NCBI GenBank assembly: GCA_030648955.1
Contig: JAUSHB010000012.1
Location: 1-47,314 of the forward strand
Source: a bacterium
GTDB lineage: Bacteria > Patescibacteriota > Minisyncoccia > Phycocordibacterales > JAUSHB01
Length of the DNA: 47,314 bases
Direction of reading: 5' to 3'
In this document: positions 7,131 through 14,610 of the stretch, piece by piece
Layout of the letters: each line of letters opens with the position of its first letter
How positions within the stretch are numbered: position 1 is the first letter of the stretch
Program-made: the position numbers and the translations under genes
Notes under the pieces: model-generated
Told to the model about the DNA's origin: nothing
Database searches by the model: none
Seen by the model: only the letters and a program-made list of their open reading frames with translations

Positions 7131-8279
7131 CTATTTCTTATTTCTCCTTAAAAATGCTGGCACAGCATTCCAATTTTCTTCCTCATCGGACACAATAGGT
7201 TTTTCAACTCTCTCTATCTTTTCTATTGGTTTTGGAGACGAGATCATACTGTTGTGTATTTCCCGTTTTTCTTTTTTTTGTTCCGCGTCCTGTGCGATTT
7301 GGAATAGAGATTTTTTGATACCATCTTCATGAAAACCCGAAGCGATGACAGTAATCTTGATCTCATTTTTCTTGAGTTTTTCATCCCGAATCGCACCGAA
7401 AATAATTTTAGCATCTTTGTCGACCGACTCGGTAATAATCTTCGCGGCCTCCTGAATTTCATGCATTGTTAAATCATCACCTCCTGCAATCGCGAAGAGG
7501 ACTCCACGCGCACCGTTTATAGAAAGCTCAAGAAGGGGAGAATTAATGGCAGATGTGGCGGCATCGTGCGCTCGGCGTTCACCCGTTGCTGTTCCAATAC
7601 CCATTAATGCGCTTCCCGCGTTTGACATAACTGCGCGAATATCCGCAAAGTCTACGTTAATAATTCCTGGAGTTGTAATAAGATCTGAAATACCTTCAAC
7701 AGCTTGGCGCAATATTTCATCACACATAGAGAATGCAGCTCGAAATGTTGCAGATTTGTCGACGACTGTAAGAATCCGATCATTGGGGATTACTATCAGA
7801 GCATCAACTTCTTTTGCGAGGTCTTCGAGTCCTTGGTCTGCAATACGTCCACGTTGTGAACCTTCAAAAAAGAAAGGCTTGGTTACTACTGCGACTGCAA
7901 GTGCTCCTTGCTCTCGTGCGATTTGCGCTACGATGGGGGATGCGCCAGTTCCTGTGCCTCCGCCTAAACCGCATGCGATGAATACCATGTCAGCCCCCTT
8001 GATTGCTTCTTGGATTTCTTCTTTAGTTTCTTCCGCAGCTCTTTTTCCAATCTCCGGATTCATACCTGTTCCGAGACCGCGCGTGAGATTTTTCCCGATG
8101 TGAATTTTTCTTTTGGCAAGAGAATTATGAAGATCTTGCGCGTCAGTATTCATCACAATGAATTCAACCCCTCGCACTTTTGAGTTCACCATGTGGTTTA
8201 CTGCATTTCGTCCCGAGCCTCCGACGCCAATGACTTTAATCCGCGCGAAACTTTCGATTTCAGGTTCTATTTTGGGCAT
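7131..8279 (-). CDS. ftsZ: Cell division protein FtsZ
   Basis: 382 aa tubulin-like GTPase that polymerises into the Z ring at midcell. The GTP-binding signature GGGTGTGASP, the N-terminal IKVIGVGGSGRNAVN, and the T7-loop region (NVDFADIRAVM) are intact. A linker rich in Lys and Glu leads to the conserved C-terminal peptide WNAVPAFLRRNKK, the docking site for FtsA. The ATG at 8279 gives a normal N-terminus (MPKIEPEIESFARIKVIG). No Shine-Dalgarno sequence precedes it. It is transcribed in the same direction as ftsA, but a divergent small gene with its own signals lies between the two, so ftsZ probably has its own promoter. Confidence 0.98.
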   Translation of the reverse strand: MPKIEPEIESFARIKVIGVGGSGRNAVNHMVNSKVRGVEFIVMNTDAQDLHNSLAKRKIHIGKNLTRGLGTGMNPEIGKRAAEETKEEIQEAIKGADMVFIACGLGGGTGTGASPIVAQIAREQGALAVAVVTKPFFFEGSQRGRIADQGLEDLAKEVDALIVIPNDRILTVVDKSATFRAAFSMCDEILRQAVEGISDLITTPGIINVDFADIRAVMSNAGSALMGIGTATGERRAHDAATSAINSPLLELSINGARGVLFAIAGGDDLTMHEIQEAAKIITESVDKDAKIIFGAIRDEKLKKNEIKITVIASGFHEDGIKKSLFQIAQDAEQKKEKREIHNSMISSPKPIEKIERVEKPIVSDEEENWNAVPAFLRRNKK

Positions 8280-8367
8280 AAATGATGTGAAAATTAAAGT
8301 GTATTAGAAAAAAATTGATATGAAAAGGTGAACCCATCATAACAAACGGAAAAGAAAATGGAAGGGT

Positions 8368-8395
8368 TTGACAAAAATAAATATAATGTTATTGT
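8368..8395 (+). promoter_or_regulatory. Canonical promoter TTGACA-N16-TATTGT
   Basis: TTGACA (8368-8373) and TATTGT (8390-8395) are separated by 16 nt, upstream of the 78-aa gene. TATTGT is also the -10 box of csrA. An alternative TATAAT at 8382 is too close to the -35 box. Confidence 0.6.
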
Positions 8396-8445
8396 ACGAT
8401 GTAGTCCCCACCAACATTTGTAAGTTCATTCCAAAAGAGGTATCT

Positions 8446-8682
8446 ATGAATATTTATGCCAAAAGCGGCGACCAAGTTGTTTTTTTGTATCCCGATAATG
8501 GGTACTCTTACGACGAAAGAAATGCGAAAAAACACTTAAAGGTTGGTCAGGTTTATACAGTAGATCGCACTGAAGTTGGTGGTTCGCATACCGATGTGTA
8601 TCTCCAAGAAATCCCAAGTGTTGCATTCAATAGTGTCCACTTTGAGGATTATATAGAGAATCCTCTTCTGCCGGCTGCGTAA
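8446..8682 (+). CDS. Small conserved-looking protein between ftsA and ftsZ
   Basis: 78 aa (MNIYAKSGDQVVFLYPDNGY...). The start is fixed by AAGAGG (8434-8439), 6 nt before the ATG, so in-frame codons upstream from 8368 are excluded. It is a compact beta-rich soluble protein with the pattern V-x-Y-P-x-N-G-Y, AKKHLKVGQVYTVD and SHTDVYLQEIP, which suggests a small barrel of the kind seen in phage and bacterial accessory proteins. No function known. It has its own promoter and terminator, is convergent with ftsA and divergent from ftsZ, and breaks the usual ftsA-ftsZ pair. Confidence 0.82.
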   Translation: MNIYAKSGDQVVFLYPDNGYSYDERNAKKHLKVGQVYTVDRTEVGGSHTDVYLQEIPSVAFNSVHFEDYIENPLLPAA

Positions 8683-8716
8683 TTTCTATAGTACTAAAAT
8701 ACTATTTAAAAATTAC

Positions 8717-8745
8717 AAAACACTCACCCAAAGGTGAGTGTTTTT
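8717..8745. terminator. Bidirectional terminator
   Basis: AAAACACTCACC and GGTGAGTGTTTTT form a perfect stem with a CAAA loop. It ends the small plus-strand gene, and ftsA on the other strand, which stops at 8747. Confidence 0.9.
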
Positions 8746-8746
8746 A

Positions 8747-9907
8747 CTACGGCATCAATTCCTTAAGCCACCCTTTTACCATGCTCCATGCGGGGCTTCC
8801 AATACTTGCGCTACGTGAGGGACGTCGATCCATAAATCCGTATACACAAAGACCGTATGCCACAAACCACGAAGAATCTCTGATTTGACCTTTTTGGTTA
8901 GTAAGTAGGAAAGGGGTTGCTATTTTCGATGGAAGCTTGAGCGTTGCGCGCGCAAGATCTTCGATTGTTCCAATACCTGCTCCGCCTCCAGTAATAATGA
9001 CACCAGCGGGCAAAAGTTCATTCCTCCCGATTTTTTTAAGATGTGCTTCGACTAACTCAAAAATATCAGAAAGTCGCGCCTCAATGATTTCGTCCAGTTT
9101 TTTTCTTGAATGATTATCTGACAAGTTTCCGAGTTTCAAGCGCTCAGCTTCTTCAAGCGGGATTTTGAGACCGAGCGCGATGTCGTTAGTAATATCCGTT
9201 GAACCAATGGGGAACACTTGAAGTGATATCGGAGTGTCATCATCAAACACTGCGAGTGAAACGGTCTCTGCGCCAATATTGACCAAGACACATCCGACAA
9301 CACGTTGTTTTTTAGAAAGGGCAATAAGACTTGCGGCGATAGGTGCCGCGACAATATCAATAACATCAACGCCGGCTTCTTCAACAGTATGCACCAGATC
9401 GTTTAAATGTTGTTGCAGGCAGGTGATAAACAATGTCTTTACCTCAAGTTTTGTCCCCTTCATTCCTTCCGGTTTTCCAAGGACTTCTTTGCCGTCGAGT
9501 TTGAATTTAATGGGAATGGTGTCGATTATTTTTTTGTTTTGAATATTAGGGAGATTGTCTTCACTCGATTTGTAAATTTTTTCCATATCAAGCTCTGTCA
9601 CTTCGCTGTCCGCGCGTGAAATGACTGTGGTACCGTTTGAAACGAGCGATTCGAGACTGATACCACCGATAGAGAGATATGCATTTTTAATGCTAATGCC
9701 GGAAGATTTTTCAGCGGAGCGAACCGCTACGCTTATAGATTCAACCGCGTCTCGCTCGTTGATGATATAGCCATGACGGAGTCCTCTTGATTCAGACATA
9801 CCCGTGCCGATGATATGTGGCGCTCCATTGCCTTTAATCAACTCAGAAACAACCACGCGAACGGCGTGTGTTCCAACATCTATTCCGGTGATAATATTTC
9901 TTGCCAT
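8747..9907 (-). CDS. ftsA: Cell division protein FtsA
   Basis: 386 aa actin-like ATPase that tethers FtsZ to the membrane. Visible features are the phosphate-1 motif GIDVGTHAVRVVV (residues 6-18), the 1C domain, the phosphate-2 region VLVNIGAETVSLAVF, the adenosine motif VIITGGGAGIGTIEDLA and a C-terminal amphipathic helix (WSMVKGWLKELMP) for membrane binding. The start MARNIITGID is chosen; the in-frame extension upstream lacks a Shine-Dalgarno sequence and is not FtsA-like. ybeY lies 58 nt upstream on the same strand. The gene is separated from ftsZ by a small gene on the other strand. Confidence 0.97.
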   Translation of the reverse strand: MARNIITGIDVGTHAVRVVVSELIKGNGAPHIIGTGMSESRGLRHGYIINERDAVESISVAVRSAEKSSGISIKNAYLSIGGISLESLVSNGTTVISRADSEVTELDMEKIYKSSEDNLPNIQNKKIIDTIPIKFKLDGKEVLGKPEGMKGTKLEVKTLFITCLQQHLNDLVHTVEEAGVDVIDIVAAPIAASLIALSKKQRVVGCVLVNIGAETVSLAVFDDDTPISLQVFPIGSTDITNDIALGLKIPLEEAERLKLGNLSDNHSRKKLDEIIEARLSDIFELVEAHLKKIGRNELLPAGVIITGGGAGIGTIEDLARATLKLPSKIATPFLLTNQKGQIRDSSWFVAYGLCVYGFMDRRPSRSASIGSPAWSMVKGWLKELMP

Positions 9908-9965
9908 AATAAATAACCTACAAACAACAATCACAATCAGTTGCTCAATTTTACACAACTGGAAT

Positions 9966-10340
9966 TCATATCTTGAAATATTTGATTAATTTTGCTTCCT
10001 TTCCCTCCATCTTACTACCATGAACGAAACCTTTCAAATGGTACAAGGCGTGGATAAACAGTAGGCCGATGAATTTTGGATACTCATACCCAAAAATGGG
10101 GGCGTCTGCGCGGGATTGTTTTAGGTCAATAAAAATCTCCCCCTCCAGCTTTCTCAAGGGAAACGAAAGGACATTGGTTGGAGAATTTTTTCCACGGTAT
10201 GTTTTGTTGAGACGTTGTGATTCCTTGTTCCCAATGCATACCAACGAGAGCTCGTATCGCTCTCCGAGTACCTTATTTTTCATTTTAAGAAAAGGCAAGC
10301 GGGGAAGCTTGCCGTTAGTCTTATTGGTTATCGTAAGCAT
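9966..10340 (-). CDS. ybeY: Endoribonuclease YbeY (rRNA maturation)
   Basis: 124 aa, somewhat shorter than the usual ~150. The single-metal site is seen as His97-x3-His101-x5-His107 in IHALYHLKGFVHGSKME, a variant of the family HGxLHLxGYDH motif with Ala in place of the first Gly and Gly-Phe-Val in the middle. NVLSFPL and GEIFIDL are family motifs. YbeY takes part in 16S rRNA 3'-end processing and ribosome quality control. It sits 44 nt downstream of rpsU on the same strand and upstream of ftsA, which suits a translation/division operon. Confidence 0.93.
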   Translation of the reverse strand: MLTITNKTNGKLPRLPFLKMKNKVLGERYELSLVCIGNKESQRLNKTYRGKNSPTNVLSFPLRKLEGEIFIDLKQSRADAPIFGYEYPKFIGLLFIHALYHLKGFVHGSKMEGKEAKLIKYFKI

Positions 10341-10384
10341 TTATTGTAATTTCTAATGGGGCTTACCTCCATACCCGTGGGGGC

Positions 10385-10636
10385 TTATTTTCGATACCTG
10401 ACCTCCTCCTTTATTTTTCCCAGCTTTTTGAGTTTTTCAATCTCCTTCTTTCGGTTTATCGATTTTAGCGTCTTCATTTTTCTTTTAAGTCGTGAAAGGG
10501 GTCGTTCACGATACGTAACCCCGCGCACACGCGGAAGGACGCCCGAACCTTGCACCCGCTTGGTGAATCTGCGAATCAAGCTCGCCGTGCTCTCGTTCGG
10601 ATTCTTTTTTACTTCTACGTTGATTGATATAGCCAT
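10385..10636 (-). CDS. rpsU: Small ribosomal subunit protein bS21
   Basis: 83 aa, starting MAISINVEVKKNPNE. The central STASLIRRFTKRVQGSG is the bS21 signature, and the basic C-terminal helix (RLKRKMKTLKSINRKKEIEKLKKLGKI) contacts 16S rRNA. The PRVRGVTYRERP segment is typical of CPR bS21. The start at 10636 is preferred over an in-frame TTG at 10675. It is probably co-transcribed with ybeY and ftsA. Confidence 0.96.
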   Translation of the reverse strand: MAISINVEVKKNPNESTASLIRRFTKRVQGSGVLPRVRGVTYRERPLSRLKRKMKTLKSINRKKEIEKLKKLGKIKEEVRYRK

Positions 10637-10701
10637 ATAAGCTACTAGGTTACCATAACAAGATTTTGATTTCAAGGGGTATGTATCGTATAAGAAATTC
10701 A

Positions 10702-10763
10702 GAGCTTCGACAGCTTCATGAGCTTCAAAAGCTTAAGAAGCTAAAAGCTATTGAAGCTAAAAA
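10702..10763. repeat. AGCTTC/GAAGCT hairpin repeat
   Basis: A run of alternating AGCTTC and GAAGCT words (AGAGCTTC, ATGAGCTTCAAAAGCTTA, AGAAGCTAAAAGCT) between hisS and rpsU. It is closely related to 19278-19349 and more distantly to 7025-7090. It can fold into a long hairpin. Confidence 0.8.
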
Positions 10764-10765
10764 GA

Positions 10766-12184
10766 CTACTTCATCTTCTTGATATATTCAGGAAGTTCTT
10801 CGATTTTGATCGTATCTTGTGAGCGAGTGTTCATATCACGTACAATGACTGTTCCTTCCAGTGCTTCCTTTTGGCCGAAAATAACCGTGTAGGGAATCTT
10901 GAGGCGTTCTGCAACAGAAAGTTGAGCACCCAAACTATCCTTGGATAGAGATTGCATGATGGGGATACGCGCCTTTCGTAGGATTTCAATAATGGAGAGA
11001 CTTTTTAATTTTGCTTCAAAGCCGAATTGGATGAAATAAACTTTTGGTTTTTTTATGATTCTCGGCTCAAGCGGCTTGTGTTTGGGCGACATAATGACGC
11101 GATCCACACCAATTGAACCTCCAACTCCCGCAACGTCTTTTTTACTCGCAAGATTTTTTGCAAGGTAGTCATACCTTCCGCCTGATGCAAGTGCCAACGG
11201 TTCCGGACCCTGCACGTCTTTCTTTTTTTCATTGTTTTCTCTTGGAGCTTCGACTCCATTGGAAGCAGGAACGTTGTCCACTCCTACTACCTTGTTAGTA
11301 TCTTCCCTAGAATCCTCTATCGGTTTTTCATCCTCGCTGTCAATGATTTCAAACACGGTGCGTGTGTAATAATCAAACCCGCGTACCAAATGGTGGTTGA
11401 TGCGATAGGAAATGCTCATTGCTTCAAGGTACTCGAGTACTTCCTTGAAGTGGTCTCTGCATGGACCACACAGTGAGCTCATTGATTGAGGCGCGCCCTG
11501 TTTAATGGGAATGCATTTAGGGTCCTTGCAGTCAAGCACGCGAAGAGGATTTTTTTTCATACGCTCTCGACAATCTGCGCATATTTCATTGATGTGCTTG
11601 CGGTAATAGGAAATGAGATCTTTTGTGTATCCGGGACGGCACTCTTTGTCGCCAATACTGTTTACCATCAATATGGTATTTTTAAAACCCGCTTCATCAA
11701 GAATGAGAAGTAGTGTACGCATCACAATTGCGTCGGCGATGCTTTTGGGAGATCCCAACATTTCGATACCAAATTGATAAAATTGTCTGAACCTCCCGCG
11801 TTGTGGTTTTTCATGTCGCAAAAAAGGGCCATAGTAATAAAGCATTACGGGCTGGGGCCACGAGTTCATTCCATTTTCTATGTATGCTCGTACTACTGAT
11901 GCAGTGCCTTCTGGGCGAATGGCAAGGTGGTCTCCACCTTTGGTGCGCAATGTGTACATTTCTTTGTCTATAACATCGGTTCCTTCTCCGATACCGGAAG
12001 TAAACACTCCTTCGTGCTCTAATATAGGCGTTTCGATAGGCTTGAAGCCATAATAGACAGCAACTTCTGCCGCTTTTTCAAAAAATCCCTGAAATTTGTA
12101 GAAGTCGTGATCAAAAAGATCCCGCATTCCTCTTGGTGTACTAAACGGTTCTTTCTTTCCTGATTTTGTTTTTTCTTTTGCCAC
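10766..12184 (-). CDS. hisS: Histidyl-tRNA synthetase
   Basis: 472 aa class II synthetase that charges tRNA-His. Motif 1 (TPRGMRDLFDHD), motif 2 (FLRHEKPQRGRFRQFYQFGIE), the His-specific VRGFDYYTRTVFE and SGGRYDYL segments, and motif 3 (GVGGSIGVDRV) are all present, followed by the anticodon-binding domain. A Cys-rich segment (CADCRERM...DCKDPKC) could bind zinc, as in some relatives. Unusually, about 48 charged, low-complexity residues (about 281-329, Glu/Asp/Asn/Lys rich) are inserted between VFEI and LASGGRY, close to the active site. The start codon is GTG at 12184 with no Shine-Dalgarno sequence. It lies 41 nt downstream of lepB. Confidence 0.97.
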   Translation of the reverse strand: MAKEKTKSGKKEPFSTPRGMRDLFDHDFYKFQGFFEKAAEVAVYYGFKPIETPILEHEGVFTSGIGEGTDVIDKEMYTLRTKGGDHLAIRPEGTASVVRAYIENGMNSWPQPVMLYYYGPFLRHEKPQRGRFRQFYQFGIEMLGSPKSIADAIVMRTLLLILDEAGFKNTILMVNSIGDKECRPGYTKDLISYYRKHINEICADCRERMKKNPLRVLDCKDPKCIPIKQGAPQSMSSLCGPCRDHFKEVLEYLEAMSISYRINHHLVRGFDYYTRTVFEIIDSEDEKPIEDSREDTNKVVGVDNVPASNGVEAPRENNEKKKDVQGPEPLALASGGRYDYLAKNLASKKDVAGVGGSIGVDRVIMSPKHKPLEPRIIKKPKVYFIQFGFEAKLKSLSIIEILRKARIPIMQSLSKDSLGAQLSVAERLKIPYTVIFGQKEALEGTVIVRDMNTRSQDTIKIEELPEYIKKMK

Positions 12185-12225
12185 GAAATTTTATGTAAGA
12201 ATTAATTGTTTTTCGGCAAGTTTTA

Positions 12226-12813
12226 TTAATTGAAGTCTCCCGGCAATACCGAAGCACTCGCGATGGGAAGGAGGCGTATAAGTGCGCGTCCTACGACGAG
12301 ATCACGTGGCACGACACCCCAATAACGTGAATCAGAGCTTGCCGCGCGATTGTCTCCCATGACAAAATATTCTCCTTCGCCAAGCATTTTTGTCATCGTG
12401 TCATTTTTTGAAAATTTTATATATGGTTCACTGATGGCAAGTCCTTCGGGGTATTGTGCGTTGACGATGGTCACCGTGCCTTTGTTTATGACCACGTTTT
12501 CATGGGGAAGTCCGATTACGCGTTTTATGAAAAATTTAGTGGTGTCTTTTGGGTAACGGAGAATTATTACATCCCCGCGTTTTGGGTCACCGAGATGATA
12601 GGAAATTTCGTCGACAATGAGATATTGACCGGTGGCGAATGTTGGGTCCATGGAACTTCCACTTACAATAAAGGGCTGTGCGATGAACATACGAATCGGC
12701 GTTACGATCGCAAGTGCAAGGACGATAAACTTTATTGTGTCCAAGAGCGAGCCCCCCTTTTTCTGCAATTCCTGTTCTGGTTTTGTCTGAAGATTATGTT
12801 GTTGTTCATCCAT
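12226..12813 (-). CDS. lepB: Signal peptidase I
   Basis: 195 aa. A single N-terminal membrane helix (about 27-47) is followed by box B SGSSMDPT with catalytic Ser54 and box D with general-base Lys97 (FIKRVIGLP). Boxes C and E (GDVIILRYP, GDNRAASSDSRYWG) are also present. It cleaves signal peptides of exported proteins on the outer face of the cytoplasmic membrane, and would process the many secreted proteins in this window. A TTGCTT-N17-TACTAT promoter is seen about 60 nt upstream. hisS follows closely, and the two may be co-transcribed. Confidence 0.97.
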   Translation of the reverse strand: MDEQQHNLQTKPEQELQKKGGSLLDTIKFIVLALAIVTPIRMFIAQPFIVSGSSMDPTFATGQYLIVDEISYHLGDPKRGDVIILRYPKDTTKFFIKRVIGLPHENVVINKGTVTIVNAQYPEGLAISEPYIKFSKNDTMTKMLGEGEYFVMGDNRAASSDSRYWGVVPRDLVVGRALIRLLPIASASVLPGDFN

Positions 12814-12930
12814 AGGGAGTTTTTGTTGTATTTAGGCTCACATGTCCGAATTCAGTGCTCACATAGTAGTACAAAAATCATTACAAAGCAAATGCATGCC
12901 AATTTCAACAACATGGAATTATGAGCAAAA

Positions 12931-12962
12931 TAAAACGCCTTCCCAATAAGAAAGGCGCTTAA
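12931..12962 (-). terminator. Terminator of the secreted-protein gene at 12983-13516
   Basis: On the minus strand GCGCCTT and AAGGCGT flank a short loop, followed by TTTATTTTG. It separates the upstream gene from lepB. Confidence 0.75.
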
Positions 12963-12982
12963 GAAACGTAAGAGAAAAATTT

Positions 12983-13516
12983 TCAGAGGTAGAGCATACC
13001 GAAAAAATATTTGCAATTCATAAAATCTTTCCACATGATTTGCCAGAGAGTTTCGTATCCCAGCCTTGCATAATATTGCTCGAACTGACTTTTTGTCTTG
13101 AGCTCCATTGCTTCGAGGTCAAATAATTTTTCCTCCCCATTGAACTTTATGGAAATGGCATTATGGTTACGCCATGCAAAGAATGAATACATTTCCCAGA
13201 CAACCATGCGAGTACCGTTGTTTATGACACCGACCGCGCAAATTCCCCTTGGTTCACCATGATGGTAAATAATACTCTTGATATTCTCATCATTCTTTAC
13301 AAAGAGTACGGATACTTCCGATGAAGAGGCAAAATACTTTCCATTGGATAATGGAATACCTGTATTTTTCGCATCAAATTTTTTTTGTGTTGCTTGTACG
13401 ATTTCATCTGCGCGCGTATTGTCGTCTAAAGATAGAGATTCTGAAGCAATACGTGCAAACGTGGCTATGGGGATAAACAAAATCAACATCAGAAGAAGAT
13501 ACTGCTTGGTTCTCAT
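12983..13516 (-). CDS. Secreted protein of unknown function, cassette type
   Basis: 177 aa with a signal peptide (MRTKQYLLLMLILFIPIATFA). The mature part is a mixed-fold domain with GKYFASSSEVSVLFV and RMVVWEMYSFFAWRNHN segments and two Cys. No family recognised. The start is supported by GAGGTGA 5 nt upstream. It has its own promoter (TTGAAC-N17-GAATAT) and terminator, so it is a stand-alone unit. It is divergent from pth, with a 16-bp hairpin between the two genes. Confidence 0.75.
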   Translation of the reverse strand: MRTKQYLLLMLILFIPIATFARIASESLSLDDNTRADEIVQATQKKFDAKNTGIPLSNGKYFASSSEVSVLFVKNDENIKSIIYHHGEPRGICAVGVINNGTRMVVWEMYSFFAWRNHNAISIKFNGEEKLFDLEAMELKTKSQFEQYYARLGYETLWQIMWKDFMNCKYFFGMLYL

Positions 13517-13577
13517 AAGTCACCTCAAATTTTCTGGGTTCTATTTTTATATTCTCACAAACGGTGTGATAGTTCAA

Positions 13578-13614
13578 CCCCATAGGAAGTTGTCAGCAAC
13601 AACTTCCTATGGGG
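13578..13614. repeat. Perfect 16-bp inverted repeat
   Basis: CCCCATAGGAAGTTGT and ACAACTTCCTATGGGG flank CAGCA. There is no T run, so it is not a standard terminator. It lies between divergent promoters (the secreted protein gene and pth) and overlaps the region just upstream of the former's -35 box. Confidence 0.85.
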
Positions 13615-13638
13615 TCAATCGTGTTATCTACCACGGCG

Positions 13639-13647
13639 TGGTATTAT
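13639..13647 (+). promoter_or_regulatory. Extended -10 promoter of pth
   Basis: TGgTATTAT is the same class of box as at 4336 and 24744. The predicted leader is about 25-30 nt. Confidence 0.55.
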
Positions 13648-13680
13648 CTTTTTATATTATTTGTCATCACCGCAAAAATT

Positions 13681-14271
13681 ATGTCATACATCATCGCAGG
13701 GCTTGGAAATCCGGGAGAGAAATACGAAGGGACGCGCCATAATACGGGGCGTCTTGTGCTTGAACACTTTGCGAAAAAAATAGAAGCGGGGGAGTGGGAG
13801 GAGAACAAAAAGATAAAAGCACGCGTTGCAGAAGGGAAAATCGGAAGAGAAAAAATCACCCTTGTCGAACCGGAGGCGTTTATGAACAATTCAGGCAAAA
13901 GCTTGACCTCACTGGTAAAAAGCAAAAAAGCCGCGGGAGAGCTTGTGGTAATCTATGACGACCTCGATCTCCCGCTCGGGACACTCAAACTTTCATTTGA
14001 TCGCGGTTCGGGCGGGCATCGCGGGCTCGAATCAATTATTAAGGCGCTCAAGACGCGCGCATTTATCCGTCTTCGTGTGGGCGTTTCTCCTTCAACTCCG
14101 TCAGGAAAGCTCAAAAAACCTTCAGGTGAGAAAGCAGTAATCGATTTTATTTTGGGGAAGTGGAAGCCGAAAGAAGTTGAGGCGTTCAAAAAGATACTCA
14201 AAAAAAGCACAGATGCGCTCACGCTGATTGTTTCCGAAGGGCGAGAAAAGGCAATGGGGGAGATAAACTAG
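13681..14271 (+). CDS. pth: Peptidyl-tRNA hydrolase
   Basis: 196 aa. Pth releases peptidyl-tRNA that drops off ribosomes. The catalytic His20 lies in GTRHNTG, the FMNNSG motif and YDDLDLPLG (the conserved Asp pair) are present, and GGHRGLESI binds substrate. The start at MSYIIAGLGNPG is normal for the family; an in-frame extension to 13609 would add a non-homologous hydrophobic segment. It is monocistronic, as far as can be seen. Confidence 0.97.
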   Translation: MSYIIAGLGNPGEKYEGTRHNTGRLVLEHFAKKIEAGEWEENKKIKARVAEGKIGREKITLVEPEAFMNNSGKSLTSLVKSKKAAGELVVIYDDLDLPLGTLKLSFDRGSGGHRGLESIIKALKTRAFIRLRVGVSPSTPSGKLKKPSGEKAVIDFILGKWKPKEVEAFKKILKKSTDALTLIVSEGREKAMGEIN

Positions 14272-14406
14272 TTAAAAAGTTGAAAGTTTTAAAGTTGAAA
14301 GGAAGACAAAAAACCGAGGGGACTTACGCGGAAAAAACCAACAACTTACAATTAATCAAAAAAGCTGAATAAGTATCAAGGTTCAACTCTGATACAGACT
14401 AAACAA

Positions 14407-14481
14407 ATGAAAGTATCACTTAAAGAAAAGCCATTACGATACGCGGGACAATCACTTGATGAAAAAATCTGCCATACATAG
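14407..14481 (+). pseudogene. 24-codon gene remnant cut off by a palindrome
   Basis: ATG at 14407 opens MKVSLKEKPLRYAGQSLDEK and then stops inside the palindrome that begins at 14476. The N-terminus looks like the beginning of a longer protein (a charged segment with R-Y-x-G-Q-S-L-D-E, reminiscent of NERD-domain proteins, low confidence). Beyond the palindrome no continuation is found before the terminator at 14546. Either a remnant truncated by insertion of the palindromic sequence or chance. Confidence 0.3.
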
Positions 14482-14527
14482 GTTAAACCTATGTAGTTGT
14501 AAAGTTACATAGGGTACCCCTATGTAA
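14476..14527. repeat. Paired ACATAGG palindromes
   Basis: ACATAGGTT-A-AACCTATGT (14476-14494) and TTACATAGGGTACCCCTATGTAA (14505-14527) give four ACATAGG words in alternating orientation within 52 bp. The arrangement suggests an operator or a nested hairpin. Confidence 0.7.
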
Positions 14528-14545
14528 TCTATAGAACAACCTTAC

Positions 14546-14583
14546 AATAAAAAAATCCAAGGGCATCCCTTGGATTTTTTTAT
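14546..14583. terminator. Bidirectional terminator downstream of rpsA
   Basis: AAAAAATCCAAGGG and CCCTTGGATTTTTTT form a stem with a short loop, with T runs available on both strands. It terminates rpsA (minus strand, ending 14611). Confidence 0.9.
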
Positions 14584-14610
14584 ACTACGCTGACTAGTTT
14601 TTAGCTACTC

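Noticed and set aside
10356-10640. Plus-strand frame opposite rpsU
   Set aside because: It is the shadow of the bS21 gene on the other strand.
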